NCBI RefSeq assembly: GCF_000971475.1
Contig: NZ_DF967533.1
Span: forward strand, 1-64,000
Reading direction: 5' to 3'
DNA: 64,000 bases
From: Sulfuricella sp. T08
Lineage (GTDB): Bacteria > Pseudomonadota > Gammaproteobacteria > Burkholderiales > Sulfuricellaceae
Part shown: one piece after another, positions 21,191 to 30,462 of the stretch
Numbering within the stretch: the first letter of the stretch is position 1
How the letters are laid out: each line of letters opens with the position of its first letter
Made by a program: the position numbers and the translations under genes
The notes under the pieces: generated by a model
Database searches by the model: none
What the model saw: only the letters and a program-made list of their open reading frames with translations
Told to the model about the DNA's origin: nothing

Positions 21191-22487
21191 ATTTCTCGAA
21201 CAGGGCGATGGATTCGACGTGCGCCGTATGCGGGAACATGTTGACCACACCGGCGGCTTTCAGCGCATAGCCCTTATCGTGCACCAGCACTCCGGCATCG
21301 CGCGCCAGCGTGGACGGGCTGCACGACACGTAGACGATCCGATTCGGTCCGTCTTCCGTCAGTGACTTGATCACTTCAGCCGCGCCGTCGCGCGGCGGAT
21401 CGATCAGCATCTTGTCGAAATGCCCCAATCTTTTCAGGCCGGTGGCATCCGTCTCAAACAGATTCGCCTCGACAAACCGTGCCCGCGCCGATAGCCTGTT
21501 GACCTCCGCATTAGCCTGCGCTCGCTGCACCAGGGCGGCGCTGCCTTCGACCCCCACCACGTCGGCGCCGCGCCGGGCGATCGGCAGGCTGAAATTGCCC
21601 AGCCCGCAGAACAGGTCGGCGATGCGCTCGCCCGGCTTCGGGTCGAGCAAGTTGATTGCGCGCCGCACCAGCACGCGGTTGATATCCGGGTTGACCTGGG
21701 TAAATTCAGTGGGCCGGAACGGCATCACGATGCCGAAATCCGGCAAGGTGTAGTTGAGCTCCGGCGCATCCAAAGGATAAAACGGGTGCACCGTTTCGGG
21801 ACCCTTGGTCTGCAGGAAGAACTGGACCCGGTGCCGATCCGCGAATGCCCGCAGCAGTGCTTCATCCTGCTCATTCAACGGGTCCATGATGCGCAACACC
21901 AGCACGTCGACATCCTGACCCAGCGCCACTTCCACCTGAGGCAAACGCTCGCGGATGGAAAGCTGCTCGACCAATGCGCGCAGCGGCATGAGCAGGGCGG
22001 AAATGCGTGGAGGCAGCACTTCGCAGGTCTCCATGTCGGCGATAAAGCTGCTGCGTTTTTCATGGAAGCCGACCAGAACGCGCTCTTTCTTGCGCACATA
22101 TTTAACCGACACCCTCGCCCGGTGGCGATAACCCCAAGGCGGACCATAGATGGCGGGCAGCATTTCCTCCGCCCGTACCTTGCCGATATGCCACAGGTTG
22201 TCTTCCAGGACGCGCTGCTTGGCCGCGACCTGCGCCCCGGCCTCCATGTGCTGCATGCTGCAGCCGCCGCACAGGCCGAAATTCGGGCAGCGCGGCGTGA
22301 CGCGCATGAAGCTGGGCTTGAGGATTTTCGTTGCCGTGGCCTGCTCGTAACTGGGCTTCTTCTTGAAAGTGGAATACTCCACCGTTTCGCCGGGTAAGGC
22401 GCCTTCGATGAAGATGGTTTTGCCGTCGACATGGGCGACACCGCGCCCTTCGTGGTCGAGAGATTCAATGATGGTCTTGGGATTCAA
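21189..22487 (-). CDS. rlmD: 23S rRNA (uracil-1939-C5)-methyltransferase
   Basis: Methylates U1939 of 23S rRNA using SAM. It has 432 residues. An N-terminal TRAM domain (about 1-60, [13 protein letters not shown]) is followed by a 4Fe-4S site with cysteines in [14 protein letters not shown]. The methyltransferase core follows: [15 protein letters not shown] (SAM-binding), DPPRDGA and the catalytic cysteine in [12 protein letters not shown]. These match RlmD (RumA). The next gene upstream, an exonuclease, lies about 90 bp away on the same strand. Confidence 0.97.
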   Translation of the reverse strand: MNPKTIIESLDHEGRGVAHVDGKTIFIEGALPGETVEYSTFKKKPSYEQATATKILKPSFMRVTPRCPNFGLCGGCSMQHMEAGAQVAAKQRVLEDNLWHIGKVRAEEMLPAIYGPPWGYRHRARVSVKYVRKKERVLVGFHEKRSSFIADMETCEVLPPRISALLMPLRALVEQLSIRERLPQVEVALGQDVDVLVLRIMDPLNEQDEALLRAFADRHRVQFFLQTKGPETVHPFYPLDAPELNYTLPDFGIVMPFRPTEFTQVNPDINRVLVRRAINLLDPKPGERIADLFCGLGNFSLPIARRGADVVGVEGSAALVQRAQANAEVNRLSARARFVEANLFETDATGLKRLGHFDKMLIDPPRDGAAEVIKSLTEDGPNRIVYVSCSPSTLARDAGVLVHDKGYALKAAGVVNMFPHTAHVESIALFEK

Positions 22488-22579
22488 TTTGAAAAACCTG
22501 TAAATATAGGGTGCAGCACCGGTGCAAAAGATGCGTGAGACGCACCTTACTCCAGCTGCGGTTCAAAAGATTTTATTAG

Positions 22580-23368
22580 TCATTTCCACAGAGCCAGGAA
22601 CTCCTGCCAGTGCGGCGCATCGGACTTGCTCAAGGTGGTGCGCACCAGATCGCACTCGGACTGATACGCCTCGCGCGTCAATGCACCGCGCATCAGCTGA
22701 AAACGCAGGTAAACCAGGTAAGTATTGGCGACGTCGGTTTCGCAATAATTGCGGATACCGTCGATCTCGCCGTTCTGAAACGCATCCCAGACTTTCGAGC
22801 CATCCATGCCGAGCTTGCCGGGCAGGCCGACCAGTTGCGCGATCTGGTCCAGCGGCGCATTGGCGCGCGGCTGGTAGAGTGCGAGCAGGTCCATCAGGTC
22901 GAGATGGCGGCTATGGTAACGGCTGATGTAGTTGTTCCACTTGAATTCGCGGTCATCCTCGCCCATGTCCCAGTAGCGCGGCGCCTGGATGCCGTGGATC
23001 ATGGCCCGATAGTGCAGCACCGGCAGGTCGAAGCCGCCGCCGTTCCACGACACGATCTGTGGCGTGTATTTCTCGATGCCTTCGAAGAAGCGGCGGATCA
23101 GCTCTGCCTCGTCGTCCTCGGGGTTGCCCAGCGACCAGATGCGGAAGCTGTCGCGCTCGCGCAGGGCACAGGAGATCGCCACCACACGCTGCACGTGCAG
23201 TTGCAGGAAGTCGCTGCCGGTTACCTGGCGGCGTTGGTGAAAGGCCATCTCCGCCACCTGGGCCGAGTCGATTTCATCCCCGAGCCCGTTGAGTTTGCGC
23301 AGCCCCTCGATGTCAGGGACTGTTTCAATATCGAATACCAGAACGGGGGTCACTATTTTCGTACCCAT
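22580..23368 (-). CDS. DEDD-family 3'-5' exonuclease (PolB-like)
   Basis: A 262-residue predicted 3'-5' exonuclease related to the proofreading domain of DNA polymerase II. The acidic motifs are visible: Exo I in LVFDIETVPD, Exo II in IVSWNGGGFDLPVL and Exo III around YCETDVANTYLVYLRF. The ATG at 23368 is chosen because the polypeptide starts MGTKIVTPVL just before the Exo I strand; the longer frame only adds a low-complexity tail inside ydbL. It overlaps the ydbL end by 16 bp, so it is co-transcribed with ydbH-ynbE-ydbL. Substrate unknown. Confidence 0.9.
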   Translation of the reverse strand: MGTKIVTPVLVFDIETVPDIEGLRKLNGLGDEIDSAQVAEMAFHQRRQVTGSDFLQLHVQRVVAISCALRERDSFRIWSLGNPEDDEAELIRRFFEGIEKYTPQIVSWNGGGFDLPVLHYRAMIHGIQAPRYWDMGEDDREFKWNNYISRYHSRHLDLMDLLALYQPRANAPLDQIAQLVGLPGKLGMDGSKVWDAFQNGEIDGIRNYCETDVANTYLVYLRFQLMRGALTREAYQSECDLVRTTLSKSDAPHWQEFLALWK

Positions 23369-23775
23369 GCCCCGGCGTGATTCTGATGCCACCATCCCGA
23401 CGCGGCCTTCTGCACCCAGCGCTGGGCGAAGGTGGTGCGTATCTCCTCCTCCCATTCCGGATGGCCGTTGGCGCGTGCAATCTCGCGATACAGGGCCTGG
23501 CGATCCTGGTTCTCTGCCGCAACCAGGCCGTTCACCGCCTGCCGTTGCGCCAGCGGCACCAAGGCAGCATCGCGCATCGCAATCAGGCCGTCGTGAGTCA
23601 GGCCGACCGCGCCGCTGGCATAGTGGCCGGCAAGCTGGTCATGACGCTGCTGCATGGTCATTTTCAGGCTGCCGATGGCAGGCGTGTTGATTTCAAGGTC
23701 GGCTGCGGCAAATACCAGAAAAGGCATCCACAGCAGAGCAACAAGCATCCACAAACGAAGAATCTGGCTGTACAT
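23353..23775 (-). CDS. ydbL: YdbL-family periplasmic protein
   Basis: A 140-residue secreted protein with a signal peptide (residues 1-23, cleaved near VFAAADLE) and a DUF1318-type body containing MQQRHDQLAGHYASGAVG and QALYREIARANGHPEW. In E. coli YdbL works with YdbH and YnbE in lipid transport between the membranes, where it is thought to control the YdbH-YnbE bridge. All three genes are present here in the same order. The start is 10 bp after the ynbE stop. Confidence 0.92.
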   Translation of the reverse strand: MYSQILRLWMLVALLWMPFLVFAAADLEINTPAIGSLKMTMQQRHDQLAGHYASGAVGLTHDGLIAMRDAALVPLAQRQAVNGLVAAENQDRQALYREIARANGHPEWEEEIRTTFAQRWVQKAASGWWHQNHAGAWVRK

Positions 23776-23784
23776 TGTGACCTC

Positions 23785-23970
23785 CTATTTCTGTTCGTCC
23801 GGTTTGGCCGGTGCCGGTGCTTCGCCCTGTTTCTTCAGCTGCCACACCTCATCAATGATCTTGTCGGCAGCCTTTTCTGCTGCCGCTGCGGGAAAATAGA
23901 TGTTGATGGTGACGCACGCCGAAACCGTCGCAGCCAGCAACACGGCCATAGCCATGGGTAATGTTCTCAT
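23785..23970 (-). CDS. ynbE: YnbE-family outer membrane lipoprotein
   Basis: A 61-residue lipoprotein. The signal peptide ends in the lipobox VSAC at about residues 16-19, so the mature protein begins with a lipidated cysteine. The next segment VTINIYFPAAAAEKAADKI is the family's hallmark. Known E. coli YnbE forms an oligomeric beta arrangement with the C-terminus of YdbH and links it to the outer membrane. It lies between ydbH and ydbL. Confidence 0.93.
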   Translation of the reverse strand: MRTLPMAMAVLLAATVSACVTINIYFPAAAAEKAADKIIDEVWQLKKQGEAPAPAKPDEQK

Positions 23971-23988
23971 TAAATCTCCTTTGCTTCT

Positions 23989-25989
23989 TTACTGGATAAC
24001 CGGCTTCACATTCTTCTGGGTGACCCGCTTCAGCCGCTCCAGCAACTCGTCCCAACTCACCTCGCGATTGTAACCGATTACGCTGATCGCCGGTATGCCG
24101 CCGCCCTTCACGATAACGTAGCCATGCGGCGCCGGCTCGACACCGTCCATCATGCACACCCCATTGCGCAGCACGCAGGAAAGGCCGATCCGGTCATAAC
24201 CGAACTGCTCGAAGAAGCTCAGAAAGCTGCGCTGTATCGCGGCGGCCGCCCCGGCGCCACCCAGAGACGAAATGCTCTGCACTGCCTTCTGGCTGATCTT
24301 CTTCGGATAGTTTCCGGGGCTGCTTGCCACTTTGGCATCGAACTTCACCGGACGCCAGTTCGACAGCTCCAGCCCAGCCACCGCAACGTCGATGCGCCCC
24401 TGCATGTTGCCGAAGGAAAAGGCACTTGTCAGCAGATCGAGATCAAGGTTACGCATGTCGAGAGTAGCCGACAGGCGTGGAACGCGACCGAAAGGTTCTA
24501 ACAGCGAGAGATCTTTGACCACGACAGTACCGTCGAACACCTTGAACAACAAGGCGCCATCCACCTTGAGATTGCCGCCGGCATAGCTGACGGCGGGGAT
24601 GATGCCGGACAGCGTGCCATGCATGAGCGGCAGTTTCGATGCCTCGCTGAAACGCTCCATCGAAACAGGCGCGAGGCCCCCGCTGAAGCGCCACTGCCAG
24701 GCGCCATCGATACGGCTGGCAGTGAAGCCATCGACATTGATCCTGCCATCAAGCAGCGGAATGGAAAAGTCGGGTGTGATGATCTGCCATCCTCTCGTCG
24801 TCAGCGGCACCCTTGTTTCGCCCAGAGCCAGGCGCAAAACCTCACCGCTCCGGAAACCAAGCTCCGCCTGACGCTCTTCCTTGTTCGACCACGGAATATG
24901 GGCGCTCATGCCATGCAGCGCGAAGCGCTGGTCCTCGTCGACGAATTCGGCAGCGCGCAGGTTCAGGTCGAAGTCGGTGGTCACGCCGTCGCGGTAGAGC
25001 CACGCCAGATCGGCGGCGCCCTTGGCCTGCAGCTTGGCGAAGGCGGTTTTTTCCAGAAAAGGTTTGAGCAGCACCTTATACAGCCCGGCCACGTCGATGC
25101 CCGCCGCCTTAAGATCGAAATCCGTCAGGCCCCGGCCCGCTGTGCCCCATGCACCTGAAAGCTGAGCCTCTCCCACTCCCGCCAACCGCAGGTTGCCCTG
25201 GCTGACGCGCAACGTGTCCGCTTCCAGGCTGCCCTGCCCGGCAAAACGATGGCCACCATCGGCAAAATAAAGCGGCTGCCAGAAGGCCTCGCCGGACTTC
25301 CAGTCCACCTCGCCCCGCCATAGCCAGCTGTCTTTCCGGCGCGACGCATCGCATCGCACCCCGCCACCAATTTTCTCGCCGGCATGCAGTCCGCTGGCAT
25401 CGGCAAAAGCAATATCCTTGAACACCGCATCGGCAATGACGCTTCCCAACCCAGTACGGCTGCCGTCCAGGCTGATGCTGCCACTCCACGTTCCCGCAGT
25501 GGGTCGAATACCACCCTGCGGCAGAAATCCGGCCAGCCGCATGACCTGCCCGTTGCGGGCCTCTATCCGGACTTTCCAGCCGGGCTTGCCCCATTGCGAG
25601 CCAAGCTGCCAAGTCTCACCATGAGGAAAATCCAGAGTCAGCCCCAGCGTTTTTGACTGCTGCTGATAAACGAAGCGTATCGGCAACTTTTCACCCAGAT
25701 CCAGTTCGCCCTGGTCGCAGCGGATCACGCCATTATTCCATTGTGTCTTTACGCAGGTCAGGCGCACCTTGCGCCATGTCCGATCACGCAGGGAAAGCTC
25801 CCCGATGCGCGCCTCGAAACGGGAAAAATCCGGGCCGTCCAGCGTGGCGCTAATCGCCTTGGCGTGAAAAGCGGGTGAAGAGATGTCGTCGACGCTCAGC
25901 GTGATTTGCCCGGCCTGGACAACGGGAGAAAGCAACGCGAACAGAATCAGGGCTCGGACAGGCAGAGCCCACGGCCAGGAAGACTTCAT
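23989..25989 (-). CDS. ydbH: YdbH-family AsmA-like intermembrane lipid transport protein
   Basis: A 666-residue protein with an N-terminal signal anchor (residues 9-26) followed by a long, beta-rich periplasmic body, as in AsmA-like bridge proteins. The C-terminal part (about 500-640) has the family's IDVAVAGLELSNWRPVKFDA and the YDRIGLSCVLRNGVC stretch. With ynbE and ydbL it forms the set that, in E. coli, is partly redundant with TamB and YhdP for phospholipid transport to the outer membrane. It is shorter than E. coli YdbH (about 880 residues). Confidence 0.9.
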   Translation of the reverse strand: MKSSWPWALPVRALILFALLSPVVQAGQITLSVDDISSPAFHAKAISATLDGPDFSRFEARIGELSLRDRTWRKVRLTCVKTQWNNGVIRCDQGELDLGEKLPIRFVYQQQSKTLGLTLDFPHGETWQLGSQWGKPGWKVRIEARNGQVMRLAGFLPQGGIRPTAGTWSGSISLDGSRTGLGSVIADAVFKDIAFADASGLHAGEKIGGGVRCDASRRKDSWLWRGEVDWKSGEAFWQPLYFADGGHRFAGQGSLEADTLRVSQGNLRLAGVGEAQLSGAWGTAGRGLTDFDLKAAGIDVAGLYKVLLKPFLEKTAFAKLQAKGAADLAWLYRDGVTTDFDLNLRAAEFVDEDQRFALHGMSAHIPWSNKEERQAELGFRSGEVLRLALGETRVPLTTRGWQIITPDFSIPLLDGRINVDGFTASRIDGAWQWRFSGGLAPVSMERFSEASKLPLMHGTLSGIIPAVSYAGGNLKVDGALLFKVFDGTVVVKDLSLLEPFGRVPRLSATLDMRNLDLDLLTSAFSFGNMQGRIDVAVAGLELSNWRPVKFDAKVASSPGNYPKKISQKAVQSISSLGGAGAAAAIQRSFLSFFEQFGYDRIGLSCVLRNGVCMMDGVEPAPHGYVIVKGGGIPAISVIGYNREVSWDELLERLKRVTQKNVKPVIQ

Positions 25990-25998
25990 TCCGTAGAT

Positions 25999-26886
25999 TC
26001 AGGCCGGGAAAACGCCGGTGGAGAGGTAGCGGTCACCCCGGTCACACACAATGGACACGATGACTGCGTTTTCGGTTTCCGCCGACACTCTGAGCGCAGC
26101 CGCCAATGCGCCGCCGGACGAGATGCCGGCGAAAATACCTTCCTCCGCCGCCAGCTGGCGCGTGATTTCCTCGGCCTCCTGCTGGCCGACTTCGATCAGC
26201 CGGTCCACTCGCTTGAAATCGCAGATTTTCGGCAGATAGGCCAGAGGCCACTTGCGAATGCCGGGAATCTGCGAGCCTTCGGACGGCTGAACGCCGATGA
26301 TCTGGATGTCCGGATTCTGTTCCTTGAGGTAGCGCGAGCAGCCCATGATGGTGCCGGTGGTGCCCATGCTGCTGACGAAATGGGTGATTTTTCCCTGAGT
26401 GTCGCGCCAGATTTCCGGGCCGGTGCCCTCGTAATGGGCTTGCGGGTTGTCCGGGTTGGAAAACTGATCGAGGATGATCCCCCGACCCTCGTCGCGCAAA
26501 CGGTTGGCCGCGTCGATCGCGGCTTCCATGCTGCCTTCCTTCGGCGTCAGCACGATTTCCGCGCCGAAGGCGCGCATCACTTGACGCCGCTCCATGCTCA
26601 TATGCTCCGGCATCACCAGTACCATTTTGTACCCGCGCATCGCCGCCGCCATCGCCAGGGCGATGCCTGTATTACCGCTGGTCGCCTCGATCAGGGTGTC
26701 GCCCGGCTTGATCTCGCCGCGCGCCTCTGCCTGCTGAATCATGAAAAGCGCCGGCCGGTCCTTGACCGAACCGGCCGGGTTGTTGCCTTCCAGTTTGACC
26801 AGCAGGGTGTTGCCGGTATTGCCTGGTAATCGTTTCAGCTTCACCAGTGGCGTATTGCCAACGAATTCCTCGATGCTTTTAAACAT
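25999..26886 (-). CDS. cysM: Cysteine synthase B
   Basis: Makes cysteine (or S-sulfocysteine when thiosulfate is used) from O-acetylserine with PLP. It has 295 residues from the ATG at 26886; a longer frame would begin inside the neighbouring gene. The PLP lysine lies in NNPAGSVKDRPA, the substrate loop is EATSGNTGIALA and the phosphate loop GTTGTIMG. The short CysM-type length and the motifs favour CysM over CysK. Its start overlaps the stop of the GGDEF-like gene by 8 bp, so translation is probably coupled. Confidence 0.96.
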   Translation of the reverse strand: MFKSIEEFVGNTPLVKLKRLPGNTGNTLLVKLEGNNPAGSVKDRPALFMIQQAEARGEIKPGDTLIEATSGNTGIALAMAAAMRGYKMVLVMPEHMSMERRQVMRAFGAEIVLTPKEGSMEAAIDAANRLRDEGRGIILDQFSNPDNPQAHYEGTGPEIWRDTQGKITHFVSSMGTTGTIMGCSRYLKEQNPDIQIIGVQPSEGSQIPGIRKWPLAYLPKICDFKRVDRLIEVGQQEAEEITRQLAAEEGIFAGISSGGALAAALRVSAETENAVIVSIVCDRGDRYLSTGVFPA

Positions 26887-27877
26887 TCTTGCCTGTTCCT
26901 TGTGTGCTTTGTGGAGCAACCCCATATAGCTGGTCGCATTCGCTGATTACACCCGCCATGGTCACGCAATTCCCGCCGTTTTTCTTGGAATACCCAACCG
27001 CCCGCCCAGCCCTGGCATACAACTCTTGGCGGCTTTCCCCCGGTAACAGCATGGCTACACCAAAGCTGGCGGTCAGAGGGCGTGTCATGGGCAGGATAAA
27101 CTGCCCTTCCAGCTCCATTCTCAGCCGTTCAGCCACAATCAGCGCGCCCATTTCGTTGGTTTCCGGCAGCAGCATGGCAAACTCCAATCCGCCGTAGCGT
27201 GCTGCCAAGTCGGTGGTGCGCACCGAGTGAGTGATAACCGTCGCTACATGGTGCAGCAGTTCATCCCCCACTTCACGGCCGTAGTTTTCATTGACCCCGC
27301 CGAAGTCATCCATCTCCATCAATATCAGTCCCAGCGGGCGGCGATACCGTTCCCATCGGCCGATTTCTTCGGCGATACGGTCATCCAGGCTTCTGCGGTT
27401 AGCCAAACCGGTCAGGGTGTCCTGGCGCTTGAGCGTTTCGACCTCCTCCAGTGCTTTTTGCAGCGCCTGATTGCGTCGCGCTAGAGTGCGTTCCGTATCC
27501 TCCAGTTCCCTGCCCAGCCGATCGATCACGCCATTGAGCTGGGGGAAAGCCGAAATGCCCACCTCGGCGGCGAGCAGCCATCCTGATCCGGTACGGTAGA
27601 TGCTGCCGGACAGAGCACCCCAGCCATCCGACAAACCCGCAAGGACGATAGGTCCGCTGTATGCCTTGCCGTCCAGCCTGACTTCTGCCCGGCTGAGCTC
27701 TGCCCTATCCGGCTTGGCCAGGCGCACGCCGGCTCCCTCCGTCTTCGCTTCCGCTGCTACGGAAAGAAAACCCTGATTGAACTCGACAACCCCGCCTTCC
27801 TCATCCAGCACTGCTATGGCTATGGCATGAAGGCCCATCGCCCAGGACGGAATCAGCATTTCTCCTGCATCAGACAA
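26879..27877 (-). CDS. PAS-like plus degenerate GGDEF protein (GGLEF)
   Basis: A 332-residue cytoplasmic protein. Residues 8-125 look like a PAS-type sensor, followed by a coiled coil (about 128-160, TERTLARRNQALQKALEEVE) and a GGDEF domain from DTLTGLANRRSLD. The active-site loop reads RYGGLEF, so the metal-binding acidic residue at position 3 is replaced by leucine and cyclase activity is unlikely. The I-site RTTD is kept five residues before it, so the domain may bind c-di-GMP as a receptor. The gene overlaps the cysM start, hinting at shared expression. Target unknown. Confidence 0.9.
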   Translation of the reverse strand: MSDAGEMLIPSWAMGLHAIAIAVLDEEGGVVEFNQGFLSVAAEAKTEGAGVRLAKPDRAELSRAEVRLDGKAYSGPIVLAGLSDGWGALSGSIYRTGSGWLLAAEVGISAFPQLNGVIDRLGRELEDTERTLARRNQALQKALEEVETLKRQDTLTGLANRRSLDDRIAEEIGRWERYRRPLGLILMEMDDFGGVNENYGREVGDELLHHVATVITHSVRTTDLAARYGGLEFAMLLPETNEMGALIVAERLRMELEGQFILPMTRPLTASFGVAMLLPGESRQELYARAGRAVGYSKKNGGNCVTMAGVISECDQLYGVAPQSTQGTGKNV

Positions 27878-27949
27878 ACGCAGCTCACTTTCTATTTAAT
27901 ACCAATTTGTTCAATTTAAAGCATTTGCCCGAAACACTCAAACATACCC

Positions 27950-27983
27950 CGCAAATAACAACAGCCCCGCAAGCGGGGCTGTT
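27950..27983 (-). terminator. Terminator of comEA
   Basis: ACAGCCCCGC (27961-27970) and GCGGGGCTGT (27973-27982) form a GC-rich hairpin. On the minus strand it is followed by TGTTATTTG. It lies 22 bp after the comEA stop. Confidence 0.85.
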
Positions 27984-28004
27984 TTAGTAATGCTTCGGTA
28001 GCAA

Positions 28005-28385
28005 TTACTTCTTGTCAGCAGCTTTCTTGATGTCATCTTTCTTGGCAGCCTTGTTGTCCGCCTTGGCTGGCACCGCTTCCTTCCTGGCTTCCGGTTTGGC
28101 CTTTCTTTCAGCCTTGGAGGGTGTAGCACCACCGTTCACCGTCAGGTCGGCGCGCAGACTGTCCACCGTCTTTTTGCCAAAACCTGGCACCTTTTCCAGA
28201 TCATCCACCGACTTGAACGGGCCATTCTTGACGCGATAGTCCATGATCGCTTTGGCTTTCACCGGACCGACGCCCTTCAGAGTATCGAGTTCAGATTCGC
28301 TGGCGGTATTCAGATTGACCGGACCGGCAAAAGCAGCAGTAACAAATGCTAAACAGGCGATCAGGATAAGAAACAGTTTTTTCAT
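28005..28385 (-). CDS. ComEA-type helix-hairpin-helix protein
   Basis: A 126-residue exported protein. The signal peptide is residues 1-20 (MKKLFLILIACLAF start). The mature part has VNLNTASESELDTLKGVGPVKAKAI, the helix-hairpin-helix pair of the ComEA family, which binds double-stranded DNA in the periplasm during uptake. The last 45 residues are lysine- and alanine-rich (KAERKAKPEARK), a probable unstructured tail. I use the ATG at 28385; the longer frame starts inside hldD. It is followed by a strong terminator. Confidence 0.9.
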   Translation of the reverse strand: MKKLFLILIACLAFVTAAFAGPVNLNTASESELDTLKGVGPVKAKAIMDYRVKNGPFKSVDDLEKVPGFGKKTVDSLRADLTVNGGATPSKAERKAKPEARKEAVPAKADNKAAKKDDIKKAADKK

Positions 28386-28443
28386 GAAAATCCCCTTGGG
28401 TTGATTAACAAAACAGACTTGCAACCCTCTTAACGCCGTAGCG

Positions 28444-29439
28444 CTACGCGCGTTGACGCAGATGACCCACATAGCGCTCCACACCCTGCTCCACGGTCAG
28501 GAATGGCTCATTATAGCCTGACGTGCGCAGCGCGGAAATGTCCGCCTGGGTGAAGCTCTGGTACTTGCCCTTGAGCGCCTCGGGAAAGGTGACGTATTCG
28601 ACCAACCCCTGCGCCTGCATCTCCTTCAGGCCAAGCGGCGCTTCGCCCTTGGCCTTGCGGCATGAATTCACGGCCGCAACTGCCACGTCGTTGAAAGTTT
28701 GGCTGCTGCCGGTGCCGAGGTTGAAGATGCCGGATTGCTCGGGGTGATCGAGGAACCACATGTTGACCTTGACCACATCCTCCACCGACACGAAATCTCG
28801 CCGCTGCTCGCCGTTGGCATAGCCATCGCAGCCTTCAAACAGCTTGACCTTGCCTTCGGCCTGGTACTGGTTGAAGAAATGGAAGGCGACCGAGGCCATG
28901 CGCCCCTTGTGCTGCTCACGCGGTCCATACACGTTGAAATAGCGAAATCCGACGATCTGCGAGGTTTTGTGCTGCCACATGCGGCGCACGTACTGGTCGA
29001 GAAGGAACTTGGAATAGCCGTAGACGTTGAGCGGTCCCTCGTGCTCGCGCGACTCGCTGAACACCGTGCCGCCGCCGTAAACGCTGGCCGAGGAAGCGTA
29101 CAGCAATGGCACATCCTCGTTCTGGCAATAATCCAGCAGCGACACGGTATAGCGGTAGTTATTCTCCATCATGTAGCGGCCGTCGGTCTCCATGGTATCG
29201 GAGCAGGCACCCTCGTGAAATACAGCGGCAACCTCGCCCTCGAATGCACCATCGAGGAACAGATCGAGGAAATCCTCCTTGTCCAGATAATCGGCGATCT
29301 CGCAATCCACCAGATTCTTGAATTTGTCAGCCTTTTTCATATTGTCCACCGCGATGATGTCGGTGATGCCGCGGTCGTTCAGACCCTTGACGAGGTTGGC
29401 GCCGATGAAGCCGGCCGCGCCGGTAACGATGTAGTACAT
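28444..29439 (-). CDS. hldD: ADP-L-glycero-D-manno-heptose-6-epimerase
   Basis: Last step of ADP-heptose synthesis for the lipopolysaccharide inner core. It has 331 residues. A Rossmann fold starts [17 protein letters not shown], the acidic ribose-binding IIAVDN follows, and the short-chain dehydrogenase tyrosine and lysine are in [11 protein letters not shown]. It is separated by 10 bp from rfaE1 in the same direction, so the two heptose genes form a unit. Confidence 0.97.
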   Translation of the reverse strand: MYYIVTGAAGFIGANLVKGLNDRGITDIIAVDNMKKADKFKNLVDCEIADYLDKEDFLDLFLDGAFEGEVAAVFHEGACSDTMETDGRYMMENNYRYTVSLLDYCQNEDVPLLYASSASVYGGGTVFSESREHEGPLNVYGYSKFLLDQYVRRMWQHKTSQIVGFRYFNVYGPREQHKGRMASVAFHFFNQYQAEGKVKLFEGCDGYANGEQRRDFVSVEDVVKVNMWFLDHPEQSGIFNLGTGSSQTFNDVAVAAVNSCRKAKGEAPLGLKEMQAQGLVEYVTFPEALKGKYQSFTQADISALRTSGYNEPFLTVEQGVERYVGHLRQRA

Positions 29440-29449
29440 GGCTTATCCT

Positions 29450-30385
29450 TTATTTATTCAATTCTGCAATCAGTTCTTCACGGCTCACCACCGCGGTGCC
29501 GAGCTTGCCGACCACGATGCCGGCAGCAAGATTGGCGACGCGCACCGCCTCCGGCAGGCTGGCGCCGCCCGCCATCATCACGCCCAAGGTGGCGATCACG
29601 GTGTCGCCTGCGCCGCTGACGTCGTAAACCTCTCGTGCCAGGGCATGTTCATGTACCGTGCCTGCTTCGCGGTAGAGCGTCATTCCTTCTTCGCTACGAG
29701 TCACCAGCAGCGCCTGCAAATCGAGCTCTTGACGCAGTTGCTGTGCTTTCTTCGCCAGTTCTTCCTCGTTTTTCCAGCTCCCCGCCACTTCGCGGAATTC
29801 ACCCCGATTAGGCGTCAACAAGGTGGCTCCCTGGTAGCGCGCGTAATCATCGCCCTTGGGGTCGACCAGCACCGGTTTACCTGCCAGGTTGGCCAGCGCT
29901 ATCATTTGCTTGATATGAGTCAACCCACCCTTGCCGTAATCCGACAGGATCACCACATCGGCGTCGGCCAGCATTTTCTCGAAATCCGCCAGCTTGCTGA
30001 GCAGCACCTCGTGACTTGGCTGAGTCTCGAAATCGATACGCAGCAGCTGCTGCTGCCGCCCGATCACGCGCAGCTTGATGGTGGTATCCAGACCCGCGTC
30101 GCGGTGCAGCACCACGTTGACGTTCTCGTTATGCAGCAGACGGGCCAGGCTATCACCCGCCTCGTCCTTGCCCGCCACCGACAGCAGGGAAACCCTGGCA
30201 CCCAGCGCCGTGGCATTGCGAGCCACGTTGGCGGCGCCACCCGGCCGCTCCTCGGTGCGACTTACGTGCACCACCGGCACCGGCGCCTCGGGCGAGATAC
30301 GGCTCACCTCGCCAAACCAGTAACGGTCGAGCATGATGTCACCCACGACCAGGACGCGGGCATTTTCGAAGTTAGGTAATTTCAT
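29450..30385 (-). CDS. rfaE1: D-glycero-beta-D-manno-heptose-7-phosphate kinase
   Basis: Phosphorylates heptose-7-phosphate at C1 for LPS core synthesis. It has 311 residues and corresponds to the N-terminal PfkB half of E. coli HldE; the adenylyltransferase half is absent, so a separate gene must exist outside the window. Seen motifs are RPGGAANVARNATALG near the N-terminus and the PfkB signature DVSGAGDTVIATLGV at about residue 250. It is followed closely by hldD. Confidence 0.95.
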   Translation of the reverse strand: MKLPNFENARVLVVGDIMLDRYWFGEVSRISPEAPVPVVHVSRTEERPGGAANVARNATALGARVSLLSVAGKDEAGDSLARLLHNENVNVVLHRDAGLDTTIKLRVIGRQQQLLRIDFETQPSHEVLLSKLADFEKMLADADVVILSDYGKGGLTHIKQMIALANLAGKPVLVDPKGDDYARYQGATLLTPNRGEFREVAGSWKNEEELAKKAQQLRQELDLQALLVTRSEEGMTLYREAGTVHEHALAREVYDVSGAGDTVIATLGVMMAGGASLPEAVRVANLAAGIVVGKLGTAVVSREELIAELNK

Positions 30386-30390
30386 AGATT

Positions 30391-30456
30391 AGCAATGAGT
30401 CATGGGCAATGGGTGATGGACTGAGGTTTTCATCACCCATCCCTCCTCACCCATTA
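30391..30456. repeat. Dispersed intergenic repeat of the ATGGGTGATG type
   Basis: Between ugd and rfaE1. ATGGGTGATG at 30409-30418 is inverted as CATCACCCAT at 30431-30440, flanked by further ATGGG/CCCAT units. A related TGAG/ATGGG sequence occurs at 33692-33738. Confidence 0.6.
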
Positions 30457-30462
30457 CGTTAT

